Below, piece by piece: positions 35,625 to 44,219 of a stretch of DNA of 64,000 nt (positions within the stretch are counted from its first letter, which is position 1; the number at the start of each line of letters is the position of its first letter). The position numbers and the translations under genes are program-made. This DNA is from CAVTPU01 sp963736695. Lineage in GTDB: Bacteria > Actinomycetota > Actinomycetes > Mycobacteriales > Micromonosporaceae. The stretch lies in NCBI GenBank assembly GCA_963736695.1, contig CAVTPU010000001.1:1116001-1180000 (forward strand), read 5' to 3'. A model generated the notes under the pieces. It saw only the letters and a list, made by a program, of their open reading frames with translations, searched no databases and was not told the origin of the DNA.

Positions 35625-38345
35625 TCAGTCGGTCTCCCCCACCGGCACCAACAGGCCGGCGACGTCGGCTGCCGCGAGCAGGTCGACTCGGTCGGCGGCG
35701 AGATTCGCCGGGTGCAGGGCATAGACCTGCGCGCCGTCGGCCATGGCACAGTCACCCCGATAGACAAAACCAAGATCAGCCGGTACGCCGTCGGCGCCCG
35801 CTGGATCGCCACGGTCCTCGTCGACACGGTTCTCGCCGGCACGGGCCGCGTCGATCCGGTCCGCGGTCCCCGCGTCGAGCCGACGCGCGAAGTCGGCGAC
35901 GGTCTCCGACTCCCCACGGACGAAGTGCGCCGTCGACCCGTCACAGCCGCGCACGGCGACGGTGGCCGCCCGGGCCGCCGCGTGCCACCGGGCCAGCTCG
36001 CCGAGGCTGATCCGGGCGCCGCTGCCGAAGAGCCCGTCCATGGCACGCGCCACCAGTGCCATCTTGTCCTGATGCAGGTGCACGGCGTGGTGCGTGCCGG
36101 TGACTCCCTGCACGACGTCGAGCCACCGCATCACGCCGGCCTCTAGGTCGATCATGAGGGGAAGGCTGGCCTTCGCCCGGCCCGCCAGATCGAATCGCTG
36201 TTCGACCGTTCGCGGGTCGAAGACCTCGCCCGCCGACGGGTCATCGCGAATCATGAGGCCCGCGAACGCCTCCGCCATGTCGTCGAAAGCCACATTGTTG
36301 AAGCTGAAGATGGCGGCGACGGCATAGTGCGCGCCGGCCTCGCGCAGCGCCTGCACGTCGAGGTCGAGAAACTCGGTGGAGCCGTCGGGCGGCGGCGCGC
36401 TGGTGAAGTCACCGGAATGCACGGCGGCGTCATCTCTCCACCGCAACGACGTGTAGTCGCAGGTTCCACAGTGTTCCCAGGCCTCGGTGAACAACGCCAC
36501 CGACAGGTCGAGGTCGACCTCTACCTTGTCCTCCGTCCAGTGCAGGAACAACCGCAGGTGCCGCCCTCGCGGAGTCTCGACGCCGCTGCCGCGCGGCAGT
36601 GTGACCAGCGCGCGAGACGCGGTCCGTTGGGTGAACGGCGCGATGACATCGTCGAGCGCCGCGTCGATGACCGCATGCCCGACCCGCGGCAGCCGCCCAC
36701 ACCGGGCGAGGACCTCGCCGGTGAGCAGAGCGGTCGCCTCGGCGACCACGGCCTCCGCCAGCGGCGGACGGGCGTCGTCGATGATGTGGGTGCTGGCCGT
36801 GCCGCCCTTCGGGAAGAAGACCCGTTCGCCGTGCGGGGTGGTCCGGGTCCGCAGGGCGCCGAGCGTCGCGAGCAGCACCGCCGACGAGACATGTGGAACC
36901 GCTTTCGGCAACGCGGCGAGCACCGCCTCGGGCGACTGCGTGCCGGCCAGTCGCAGCAGGTGGTCCAGCCGTCGCAGCAGCTCGCCGGGGCGCTTCGCCA
37001 GCAGGGCGACAGCCGCCGGAAGGTCACCGTCGGCGAGGTGCCGCTCGACCCGACCAGCGAACGAGCGCGCGACGATGCGGCCGACCGGGGCCGCCTGCGG
37101 GCCGTCGACGCGACTCTCAGCGTGACTGTCGGCGAGGCCGACCTCAACGGCCGTCTCCCGCAGCGACTGAGAAAGCCGGTCGTCTGTCAACCGGGTGCCG
37201 CGCAGCGCGGCGAACGCGACCGCCGCCTGCGGATAGGCGCGGGCGTGCTCGAACGGATGCAGCCGCTCCGCAGCGTGGATCCACAGTCGACGGTGTCGGC
37301 GCAGGTCCTCAGCGACCGAGTGCGGGTCGAGCCGATCGAGCGCGGCGAGCAGTGCGCGGCGCAGCGGTCGGGGCAGGGCGGGCAGGTGGGGCACGGCGAT
37401 CAGCCCGGCGTCGGCGCCGCCGAAGGCGACGATGAGTCGCAGCACGTCGGTCGCGGTGTCCATGCGGTCGGTCACCGTCGGCAGCAGTCGGGGCCAGGCC
37501 TCCCGGTCCGCGAGCAGCCACGCGAGCACCAACGCCTTGGTCTCCCGCCCGGGGATCGTGTCGGGCAACCACTCGAGATCGTCGCGGCCACACGTGTCGA
37601 GCAGCACTAACAGGTCGTCACGGTCCTGCGGGGACAGCGCGCCCGGCCGGGCCAGCAGGGCGGCGACTTCGCCGCGCCCATCCCGCTCGGCGTCATCGCC
37701 CACGCCGAGCAGTCGGGCCCGCGCCGGCAGGCGCCGCACTGCTTCCAACTGTCGCCCATGGGCCTTGGCCGGTCGCAGGAACGGGTCGTCGGGGTCGATG
37801 CGCCGGTGACAGATCGGGCAACCCGAATAGTCGGAGCCGTCGAAACAGGTGTGGCACACGAGGTGCGCGCAGGGTGACACCGCGTGCACGACGCCCTCGG
37901 TGCCGCACAGCACGCACGGCTGCTCGGGGTTCTGAAACAGCCAGGTCAGAGTCCGGTCGACCCAGAGTTCGACGGTGTCGGCCGGCACCGAGTCGGGAAA
38001 GCCGCGAAACTGCGGCCGCATGTCCCGGTCTGCGCCAAGCGTGGCGTCGATGTCGGCGAGCAGTGTCGTGCCGACGCGGGTCATGGTCGCGACGTCGAGT
38101 CGCGAAAGTCGGTCGCGCAGCGCGGCGGAGAGCAGCAGCCCACGATCGAGCAGGTCGAACTCCAGCATGACCAGCCCGGAGCTGAGCTGGGCCTGCGCAT
38201 CGGGCACCGCATCCGAGTCGCGCGCCGCATCTGCGACGAAAGGCGCATCGGGTGGCGGATAGACCAGGCCGCGCCGGCTGAGCAGGACCCCCGACACCGT
38301 CCGCTGCCGCACGGTGACGATGGGCGCAGCGTGAATGGATGACAT
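35625..38345 (-). CDS. RING-finger protein with TerD-like domain (MXAN_6230/SCO0854-like)
   Basis: 906 aa. Residues 144-179 match the RING-HC zinc pattern exactly: Cys144-x2-Cys147-x11-Cys159-x-His161-x2-Cys164-x2-Cys167-x8-Cys176-x2-Cys179. Residues about 200-590 are Leu/Ala/Arg-rich and look alpha-helical. Residues about 600-745 resemble TerD-type stress domains: KVEVDLDLSVALF, the AVHSGDF turn, STEFLDLDVQAL and WLDVV near the end. I recall this as the family named after MXAN_6230 and SCO0854 in Myxococcus and Streptomyces; the mechanism is unknown. It is divergent from a WD40 gene across about 600 bp of non-coding DNA. Confidence 0.8.
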   Translation of the reverse strand: MSSIHAAPIVTVRQRTVSGVLLSRRGLVYPPPDAPFVADAARDSDAVPDAQAQLSSGLVMLEFDLLDRGLLLSAALRDRLSRLDVATMTRVGTTLLADIDATLGADRDMRPQFRGFPDSVPADTVELWVDRTLTWLFQNPEQPCVLCGTEGVVHAVSPCAHLVCHTCFDGSDYSGCPICHRRIDPDDPFLRPAKAHGRQLEAVRRLPARARLLGVGDDAERDGRGEVAALLARPGALSPQDRDDLLVLLDTCGRDDLEWLPDTIPGRETKALVLAWLLADREAWPRLLPTVTDRMDTATDVLRLIVAFGGADAGLIAVPHLPALPRPLRRALLAALDRLDPHSVAEDLRRHRRLWIHAAERLHPFEHARAYPQAAVAFAALRGTRLTDDRLSQSLRETAVEVGLADSHAESRVDGPQAAPVGRIVARSFAGRVERHLADGDLPAAVALLAKRPGELLRRLDHLLRLAGTQSPEAVLAALPKAVPHVSSAVLLATLGALRTRTTPHGERVFFPKGGTASTHIIDDARPPLAEAVVAEATALLTGEVLARCGRLPRVGHAVIDAALDDVIAPFTQRTASRALVTLPRGSGVETPRGRHLRLFLHWTEDKVEVDLDLSVALFTEAWEHCGTCDYTSLRWRDDAAVHSGDFTSAPPPDGSTEFLDLDVQALREAGAHYAVAAIFSFNNVAFDDMAEAFAGLMIRDDPSAGEVFDPRTVEQRFDLAGRAKASLPLMIDLEAGVMRWLDVVQGVTGTHHAVHLHQDKMALVARAMDGLFGSGARISLGELARWHAAARAATVAVRGCDGSTAHFVRGESETVADFARRLDAGTADRIDAARAGENRVDEDRGDPAGADGVPADLGFVYRGDCAMADGAQVYALHPANLAADRVDLLAAADVAGLLVPVGETD

Positions 38346-38420
38346 CGGGACCTCTCTCGCCGGTGGCCTCGCCAGACGCCGGCAAAGGCGGGCGAGAGGC
38401 CGAAGTTGAGAAACGCTGAG

Positions 38421-38512
38421 GCCGCGAGGTGGGGAGTGGGACCCCTAAGCGAATTAAGAGTTCGGTGGGTGAGAAGGAAGGACTCCCGAGAGCCACCTCA
38501 CGGCGAAGCGCA
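38421..38512 (+). repeat. copy A of a 76-bp direct repeat with inverted ends
   Basis: Core 38426-38501. It opens with GAGGTGGGGAGTGGG and closes with the block GAGAAGGAAGGAC, CCCGAGAGCCACCTCAC. The ends GAGGTGG and CCACCTC are complementary, so the unit can fold as one stem. The middle 30 nt differ from copy B. It lies 76 nt upstream of the RING gene start, antisense to that gene's leader. Confidence 0.7.
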
Positions 38513-38592
38513 CATTAGCAGCAGCGTCGCATCGGGGTCCACCAGTTTGCTCGCCGATCTAATCCGGCATCGGTCGGCCGGGTTCTTCCGCA

Positions 38593-38641
38593 ACCCTGGG
38601 AGCGTTTCACCCCCGAACAGGGGGGAGAAGTCTCCCAGGGT
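38593..38641. other. compound hairpin in the RING/WD40 intergenic region
   Basis: The outer arms ACCCTGGGAG (38593-38602) and CTCCCAGGGT (38632-38641) pair over 10 bp, and an inner CCCCC-GAACA-GGGGG stem sits in the loop. It lies between the two direct repeats with no gene around it. It could be a terminator, part of a small RNA, or a protein-binding site. Confidence 0.5.
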
Positions 38642-38753
38642 GCCTGAGGTCGACCTATCCACACGCAGTCCGCACAGTCCACTATGGACCATGCGACGAC
38701 AATGGCCTTGCCGCCGCGAACGAGCCACTGCGAGGGGAGCGTCGAAAAGGAGT

Positions 38754-38844
38754 GCCGTGAGGTGGGGATTGGGTGCCCTATATCAATTCGATTGGATTCG
38801 AGGAGAAGGAAGGACCCCCGAGAGCCACCTCACAGCGATCGGCA
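38754..38844 (+). repeat. copy B of the 76-bp direct repeat with inverted ends
   Basis: Core 38759-38833. The ends GTGAGGTGG (38757-38765) and CCACCTCAC (38825-38833) form a perfect 9-bp inverted pair. It shares the same orientation, opening block and closing block as copy A, 333 bp away. It ends 113 nt before the WD40 start. The 601-bp intergenic stretch 38346-38946 has no other recognised feature apart from the hairpin between the copies. Confidence 0.7.
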
Positions 38845-38946
38845 CCGTATCACCACCCGCCCACCGGCGTCGAACCACACCGGTGGCCGCAGTTGGCCAC
38901 GCGATACGGTGACGCCCCCATGGCCCATGACCGCGAGGAGCCAACG

Positions 38947-41373
38947 GTGACTGACCACGTCAACGAATTGGACGCGCTCCTGCGCGATCCTCGCCGGCTC
39001 GTGCACACCGACCCGGCGACCGTCATGGACCTGCTCGAGCACGCCGCCACCGACGCGGACCGCGTCATGGCCGCCATCTATCGCACCTCGGCCTGGCGGT
39101 TCCCCGCCGACGATCCGGAACACACGCGGGCCCGACGGGACGTGCTCGCCATCGACGCGGCACGTTTCGGCATGACCGATCTCGCCGCCGACCTCGCGGC
39201 CGTCTCCATTGCGAACCCCTCAAACCCAACCGATCCCGTACGCACACCGCGCCCGACCCCCATCAACGGTGTCGCGTGGGCCACGGGAGCACAGGTCAGC
39301 ACCCGCCTGCGGCGGGTGCTGACCACAGTCGCCGGGGCTTTTCACGTCGAGAAGGCCGGCGTCGACGGCCCGACCATGGTGATCGCCAAAGAACCGCCAC
39401 ACCAGATATTGCGGGCGTGGGATCTCGCGACCGGCGCCCAGCTCTGGTCGTGTGAGCGGGACAGCCTGTGGAGACGGTGGATGGGCGAAGCGATGAGTTA
39501 CAGCACAAAAAACATCACGACGTCACTTGACGGGGTGCCAGTGATAGCGATCGTTGGCGGTCGCAGCCTCATCGAGGTTCGCGACCTGCGCACCGGCGAT
39601 CACGTGGTCCGATTCGACCTCAAGCATCAACTCGAGACAGGCAGCCTGGCGGCCTGCGCCCGCAACGGTCGAACGGTCCTGCTCTCCACCACCTATAACA
39701 GCGACGGCGATCCCGAGTCGCGCGACTCCCCCGCCGTCGATGTTCACGATCTGGCGACCGGCGCACTCGTCGGCCGCTTCGACACCGAGCAGGACGGCGC
39801 AGTGCTCGTCGCGGCGACCACCGTGGACGGATGCCCCATCGCGATCACCGGCGCCAGCGGCGATCACACCCTGCGACTGTGGGACCTGGCCGCACCGCAC
39901 CTGTGGGATCCGGATGCACCACAGTTATGGGACCTGCGCAACCCGCACCTATGGGATCCGAATGCACCACAGCTGGATGATCTGGCCGAACCGCCATTGA
40001 ACCTGGCCGCACCGCAACCGATCGGCGAGCCGCTGACGGGACATACCGGCGGCCTCACCAGACTCGTGGTGACGACGGTGGATGATCGCCCGGTCGCGCT
40101 GAGCGGAAGCTACGACGGAACGGTTCGCCGGTGGGATCTTCGCACCGGCGCCGCGATCGGCGAGCCGATGACCTTCCCCGGCGACGGCTGGGTGGGGACG
40201 CTGAAGGTGGCCGCGACCGACGCGGGCGCGACCGCGGTCACCCGGCGACGAAACGGCCAGACACACATGTGGAATGTCGCCACCGGCCGGCCAGTCGGGC
40301 GGCCGTTCGTGGTCCCGGACGCGACCATTGTCGGGCTGACCCAGGTCGACGACGCGCCCGCTATGGTGGTGAGCCGCCATGGCGGGACGCACATCTGGTC
40401 GACGGGTCCGGAGATCCGGTCCGCACCCCGGCTCGCGGGCCTGCGTCGACCGATCACGCGACTTGTCTCCGCGTCGCTCGACGGTCGGCCCGTCATCGTC
40501 GCCAGTTCGGCGAGCGAGCTGTGCCGCTATGACCTCTCCGGACGGATTGTCGGCGAACCACTGGTAGCCAACGCAAGCGTCATCTTGGCAATGACGGTGC
40601 TTCCCGACAATGATCCATCGGGCCTGACGGTAGTCGTCGCCACCCGCCCCACCGACGAGTGGGACGCAGAGACCCGGCTGCGTTGGTTTGACCTGGCGAC
40701 CTGGTCGTCGGTCAGGGTGTCGACGGATGAATCACCGACGATCTTCGGTCTCGCCGCTACCGTCCAGGGTGGACGTTCCTGGGTGATCGCGGGTGGCTCC
40801 GACAGTCGACATTCCGGCCAGCTCCAGATGTGGAACTCGGCCACCGGCAATCCGGTCGGTGAGCCAATGGCTGGACACAACTGGTCGGTGCGCGCCGTCG
40901 CGACCACCACAGTGGAGGGTCGGGCCGTGGCGGTGAGCGCCGGCGGACAGGACAAAACAGTGCGAATGTGGGACCTGCGCAACGGCGCCGAGTTGTCGTG
41001 CGTGACCGGCCACGACGCGACGGTGACCGAACTCGCGATCAGCGACCACGGTGAGCGCACCATCGCGGTCTCCGGCGACGACAAAGGGGTGATCCGTCTG
41101 TGGGATCTCGGTTCCTCGGTCAGCCCGCCACCATTGACCGGACACGTGGGAGCGGTCACCGCCATCGCGACCGGCGAGCTCGACGGGCGGCCGGTGGCGA
41201 TCTCCGGCGGGGCCGACAGCACTGTGCGCGTGTGGGATCTGGTCTCGTGCGAGCAGATCGGACCGCCGGTGACGGTGCCGGATCCGGTCTCGGCGTTGAC
41301 CGTCGTGCCGGGCGCGGTGGCGGTGGGTTTCGGTCTCGACCTCACGCTGCTCACCGCCCCGGTGAACCCGTGA
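38947..41373 (+). CDS. WD40-repeat beta-propeller protein
   Basis: 808 aa from the GTG at 38947, which has GAGGAG 6 nt upstream; an ATG at 38920 lacks a ribosome site. Residues 1-90 are a short alpha-helical head. From about residue 110 on there are repeated WD40 blades ending in typical WD dipeptides: HTLRLWDL, DGTVRRWDLRTG, DKTVRMWDLRNG, GVIRLWDLGSS and DSTVRVWDL, with GH motifs before the strands (GHTGGLTRL, GHDATVTEL, GHVGAVTA). There are enough blades for about two propellers. No enzymatic or kinase domain is fused to it. It likely acts as a scaffold; partner unknown. Confidence 0.85.
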   Translation: MTDHVNELDALLRDPRRLVHTDPATVMDLLEHAATDADRVMAAIYRTSAWRFPADDPEHTRARRDVLAIDAARFGMTDLAADLAAVSIANPSNPTDPVRTPRPTPINGVAWATGAQVSTRLRRVLTTVAGAFHVEKAGVDGPTMVIAKEPPHQILRAWDLATGAQLWSCERDSLWRRWMGEAMSYSTKNITTSLDGVPVIAIVGGRSLIEVRDLRTGDHVVRFDLKHQLETGSLAACARNGRTVLLSTTYNSDGDPESRDSPAVDVHDLATGALVGRFDTEQDGAVLVAATTVDGCPIAITGASGDHTLRLWDLAAPHLWDPDAPQLWDLRNPHLWDPNAPQLDDLAEPPLNLAAPQPIGEPLTGHTGGLTRLVVTTVDDRPVALSGSYDGTVRRWDLRTGAAIGEPMTFPGDGWVGTLKVAATDAGATAVTRRRNGQTHMWNVATGRPVGRPFVVPDATIVGLTQVDDAPAMVVSRHGGTHIWSTGPEIRSAPRLAGLRRPITRLVSASLDGRPVIVASSASELCRYDLSGRIVGEPLVANASVILAMTVLPDNDPSGLTVVVATRPTDEWDAETRLRWFDLATWSSVRVSTDESPTIFGLAATVQGGRSWVIAGGSDSRHSGQLQMWNSATGNPVGEPMAGHNWSVRAVATTTVEGRAVAVSAGGQDKTVRMWDLRNGAELSCVTGHDATVTELAISDHGERTIAVSGDDKGVIRLWDLGSSVSPPPLTGHVGAVTAIATGELDGRPVAISGGADSTVRVWDLVSCEQIGPPVTVPDPVSALTVVPGAVAVGFGLDLTLLTAPVNP
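39877..40020 (+). repeat. 24-bp tandem repeat inside the WD40 gene
   Basis: About six head-to-tail units of 24 bp encode the octapeptide series LWDLAAPH, LWDPDAPQ, LWDLRNPH, LWDPNAPQ, LDDLAEPP and a last seven-residue unit (residues about 311-358). The first four units are the closest. It seems to have grown from the WD motif that closes one blade, inserting a spacer between two blades. Confidence 0.85.
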
Positions 41374-41405
41374 CGAATCAGCCCGTGGGGTCAGCCCCTA
41401 GCGTA

Positions 41406-43829
41406 TCAGCGCACCGCGGCGGCGAGCACCGCATGCTCCACTGTGGAGCGCTCGGCGGGCGAAGACCAGTCGCCCACGAGATAGAACGCGTCAACCACGT
41501 CGGAACCCAGCGTCGAGATGCGTGCCGCTCGCACGTTCGCGCCGACGACCTCTAGTGCGTGCGCCACCCGATAGAGCAGTCCGACGTCGTCGGCGGCGCG
41601 CAGTTCGAGGATCACGGCATCGGTGGCCCGGTCAAGGGCCCACACCACGCGCGGCGGCGGTGCCGCCTCCTCGGTCTGTCGACGCGACCGCCCGGCGCTG
41701 CGCACCCGCGCCGCGAGGGCTTGGTCGACGCGTAGTTCCCCGGCGAGCGCTCGGCGCAGATCGGCCGCTAGCCGGGCCCGATCGGGGCCGGCCGAGTCGC
41801 GGGGCTGCACCCGGCACTCGATGACGGCCACCGAGTCGGAGTCCGATGTGGACGCCACCGTTGGCGGGTCCGCGGATCTCGACCCTCCGGTCAGAGTGTC
41901 GGCCGAGACCACGTCGAGGCGGTGCAGCGTGAGGCAGCCGGCGATGGTCGCGAGCAGGCCGACCCGGTCGGTCGCCGTGACGATGACCCGGTCCGGCGCG
42001 ATCTCCACCAGCGGCAGCTCGCCGACGTCCGCGCTGTCGGCAGCCCACCCCTCGGCGACGCGGGACGTGCCAGCACGCATCGCACCCACGGGGGAGGCGT
42101 CATCGGCCACCGACCCCGCACCGGGCTCGTCGGGAGACTCGAGTTCCGAGCGCACCCGGCTGACTAGATCGGCGACGAGCCGTTCCTTCCACGCCGACCA
42201 CGCGGCCGGGCCGGTCGCGGCGGCGTCGGCCCGGCTCAGACAGTGCAGCAGGTCCAGCGTCGCCACGTCGCCGACGACGTCGGCGACGTGGCGGATCGTC
42301 TGCGGGTCGCCGAGGTCTCGTCGGGTCGCGACCTCGGGCAGCAGAAGGTGCCATCGGACGAGCCGACCGATCGTGGCGGCGTCGTCGGCGTCGACCCCGA
42401 GCGCGGTGGCGAGTTCGGTCGCGATGTCGACTCCGACCACGCTGTGGTCGCCGGGCAGGCCTTTGCCGATGTCGTGCAGCAGCGCGCCGAGGAAGAGCAG
42501 GTCGGGTCGGGTGACGTCGCGGGCGAACCGGGCCGCGGCGGCGACGGTCTCGATGAGGTGCCGATCGAGGGTGAAGCGGTGCACCGGGTGGTGTTGGGGC
42601 GCACTGCGCACCCGGGCCCACTCGGGCAGCCAGGCGGTGACCAACCCGAACCGGTCGCACGCCTCCCAGGTGGAGACCAACGCGGGCCCGCTGCCGAGCA
42701 GTTGGGTGAGGGCGGAGCGCGCCGACTCCGGCCAGGGTCGGGTCAACGGCGGGCTGCGTCGCGCGAGCCACTCCAGGGTGCCGGGCGCGATGCGCAGACC
42801 GTTGCGCGCGGCTGCGGCGGCGACCCGCAACGCCAGCGACGGGTCGACCATCGGGGTCACGGCGGTTCGGGCGAGCACCACCTCACCGTCCTGCGCGACG
42901 ATGTCCGGCGCGATCGGCGATCGCACCACGGTCGCGGGCCGGTGCCGTCCGTGTCGGTGCGCCGCGAGCCATCGTTCGGCGGCGCGCAGCGCGTCGTCGA
43001 CGGCATAGGCGATGGTGCGCGCGTCGTCGGCGACTCGCCGACGCAGTGGTTCGCCGCCGGGCAGGTCGAGCAGTCCGGCGACGTCGCCAAGGTCCTGGAT
43101 GAAGATCCGGTCGCGGCGGCGACCGGCGACAGTGTGCAGGGCGTCACGGGTGTCGAGAAGCCGGCCATAGGCGGCCCGCACCTGCGGCCGCCACGCGTCG
43201 GCGACCTGGGCATAGCCGACCCCCCGCAGCACCCGCACGTCGCGCAGCCCACCCCGAGCCTCTTTGATGTCACCGTCGAGCAGGAACGCGAGCTCGCCGT
43301 GCTGGCGCCACCGTTGGGTGGTCAGCTCCCGCAGCATCGGCAGGTGGGTGCGGGAATCGCGGCGCCACAGCATCACGGCCGCGTCGCGCAGCCGCGTCGT
43401 CAGCGCCGGGTCACCGGCGATGTGTCGGGCATCGAGCAGGCCGAGTGCCGCTTTGGTGTCGGCTCCGGCGACCTCCAACGCCTCGGGCAGGGTGCGCACC
43501 GAGTGGTCGAGGCTGCGGCCGATGTCCCAGATCGGATACCAGATCTGTTCGGCGACACGGGCCACGTCGGGATGCCCGTCGTGCACGAGCACGAGGTCGA
43601 TGTCGGCGTGGGGGGCGCATTCCCGCCGGGCGAGCCCGCCGAGGGCGACCAGTGCCAGGCCGGGGCCCGCCACGCCTGATCCGGCTTCGCCGGTGGCGCG
43701 CAGCAGCCCAGTGAGCCAGACGTCGAGTGCTGACGCTCTCGCTAGCCGGGCCGACGCGCCGACGCCCGCGACGTCGGGAGAGGGGTTGGTGGTGTGCACG
43801 GCCACCCCACCAACCCCTCTCCCGTTCAT
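41406..43829 (-). CDS. glnD: PII protein nucleotidyltransferase GlnD
   Basis: 807 aa bifunctional nitrogen sensor that modifies and demodifies PII. The nucleotidyltransferase domain has ALGGLARRECAPHADIDLVL, the HD phosphohydrolase domain LFLGALLHDIGKGLPGDHS, and two ACT domains lie at the C-terminus (DRVIVTATDRVGLLATIAG; AADDVGLLYRVAHALEV). In actinobacteria GlnD homologues adenylylate rather than uridylylate GlnK. The ATG at 43829 lies 15 nt after glnK but has only a weak ribosome site; GTG at 43799 is an alternative, and a strong hairpin (43775-43824) covers the first codons. It converges on the WD40 gene with 32 bp between them. Confidence 0.93.
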   Translation of the reverse strand: MNGRGVGGVAVHTTNPSPDVAGVGASARLARASALDVWLTGLLRATGEAGSGVAGPGLALVALGGLARRECAPHADIDLVLVHDGHPDVARVAEQIWYPIWDIGRSLDHSVRTLPEALEVAGADTKAALGLLDARHIAGDPALTTRLRDAAVMLWRRDSRTHLPMLRELTTQRWRQHGELAFLLDGDIKEARGGLRDVRVLRGVGYAQVADAWRPQVRAAYGRLLDTRDALHTVAGRRRDRIFIQDLGDVAGLLDLPGGEPLRRRVADDARTIAYAVDDALRAAERWLAAHRHGRHRPATVVRSPIAPDIVAQDGEVVLARTAVTPMVDPSLALRVAAAAARNGLRIAPGTLEWLARRSPPLTRPWPESARSALTQLLGSGPALVSTWEACDRFGLVTAWLPEWARVRSAPQHHPVHRFTLDRHLIETVAAAARFARDVTRPDLLFLGALLHDIGKGLPGDHSVVGVDIATELATALGVDADDAATIGRLVRWHLLLPEVATRRDLGDPQTIRHVADVVGDVATLDLLHCLSRADAAATGPAAWSAWKERLVADLVSRVRSELESPDEPGAGSVADDASPVGAMRAGTSRVAEGWAADSADVGELPLVEIAPDRVIVTATDRVGLLATIAGCLTLHRLDVVSADTLTGGSRSADPPTVASTSDSDSVAVIECRVQPRDSAGPDRARLAADLRRALAGELRVDQALAARVRSAGRSRRQTEEAAPPPRVVWALDRATDAVILELRAADDVGLLYRVAHALEVVGANVRAARISTLGSDVVDAFYLVGDWSSPAERSTVEHAVLAAAVR
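43775..43824 (-). terminator. 18-bp hairpin at the glnK/glnD junction
   Basis: Arms 43775-43792 and 43807-43824 pair perfectly over 18 bp with a 14-nt loop. It lies 20 nt after the glnK stop and over the first codons of glnD. It may attenuate transcription into glnD or block its translation. Confidence 0.55.
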
Positions 43830-43844
43830 CGCCGATCCATCTAC

Positions 43845-44183
43845 TTACAGCGCGTCGAGGCCGCGTTCGCCGGTGCGAACCCGGATCACTTCGTCGACCG
43901 AGGTGACCCAGACCTTGCCGTCGCCGATCTTCCCGGTGCGGGCGGCCGCCACAACGGCGTCCACGACCTTGTCCGCGTCGATCTCATCGATGATCACATC
44001 GATGCGAATCTTCGGCAGGAACTCGACGGTGTATTCGGCTCCCCGATAGACCTCGGTGTGGCCCTTCTGCCGGCCATACCCCTGCACCTCGCTCACGGTC
44101 ATGCCGGATACGCCGAGTGCGTGCAGCGCCTCCTTGACCGCGTCGAGCTGATGCGGCTTGATGACCGCGGTCACCAGCTTCAT
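43845..44183 (-). CDS. glnK: nitrogen regulatory protein PII (GlnK)
   Basis: 112 aa, trimeric signal protein that gates AmtB. The N-terminus is MKLVTAVIKPHQLDAVKEAL. The T-loop GYGRQKGHTEVYRGAEYTV keeps Tyr51, the residue modified by GlnD. The B-loop and C-signature are ARTGKIGDGKVWV and VIRVRTGERG. The ATG at 44183 has GGAGGG 7 nt upstream. Position between amtB and glnD is the classic amtB-glnK-glnD operon. Confidence 0.97.
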   Translation of the reverse strand: MKLVTAVIKPHQLDAVKEALHALGVSGMTVSEVQGYGRQKGHTEVYRGAEYTVEFLPKIRIDVIIDEIDADKVVDAVVAAARTGKIGDGKVWVTSVDEVIRVRTGERGLDAL

Positions 44184-44219
44184 GCTCAGACCCTCCATTT
44201 CGAAAACGCCATCCGGCCT

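Noticed and set aside
38421..38844. CRISPR-like array
   Set aside because: Only two copies 333 bp apart, imperfect, and no cas gene in the window.
38406..38912. A 168-codon plus-strand frame spanning both repeat copies
   Set aside because: The copies differ by one base, so the conserved right blocks are read in different frames; no domain and no ribosome site.
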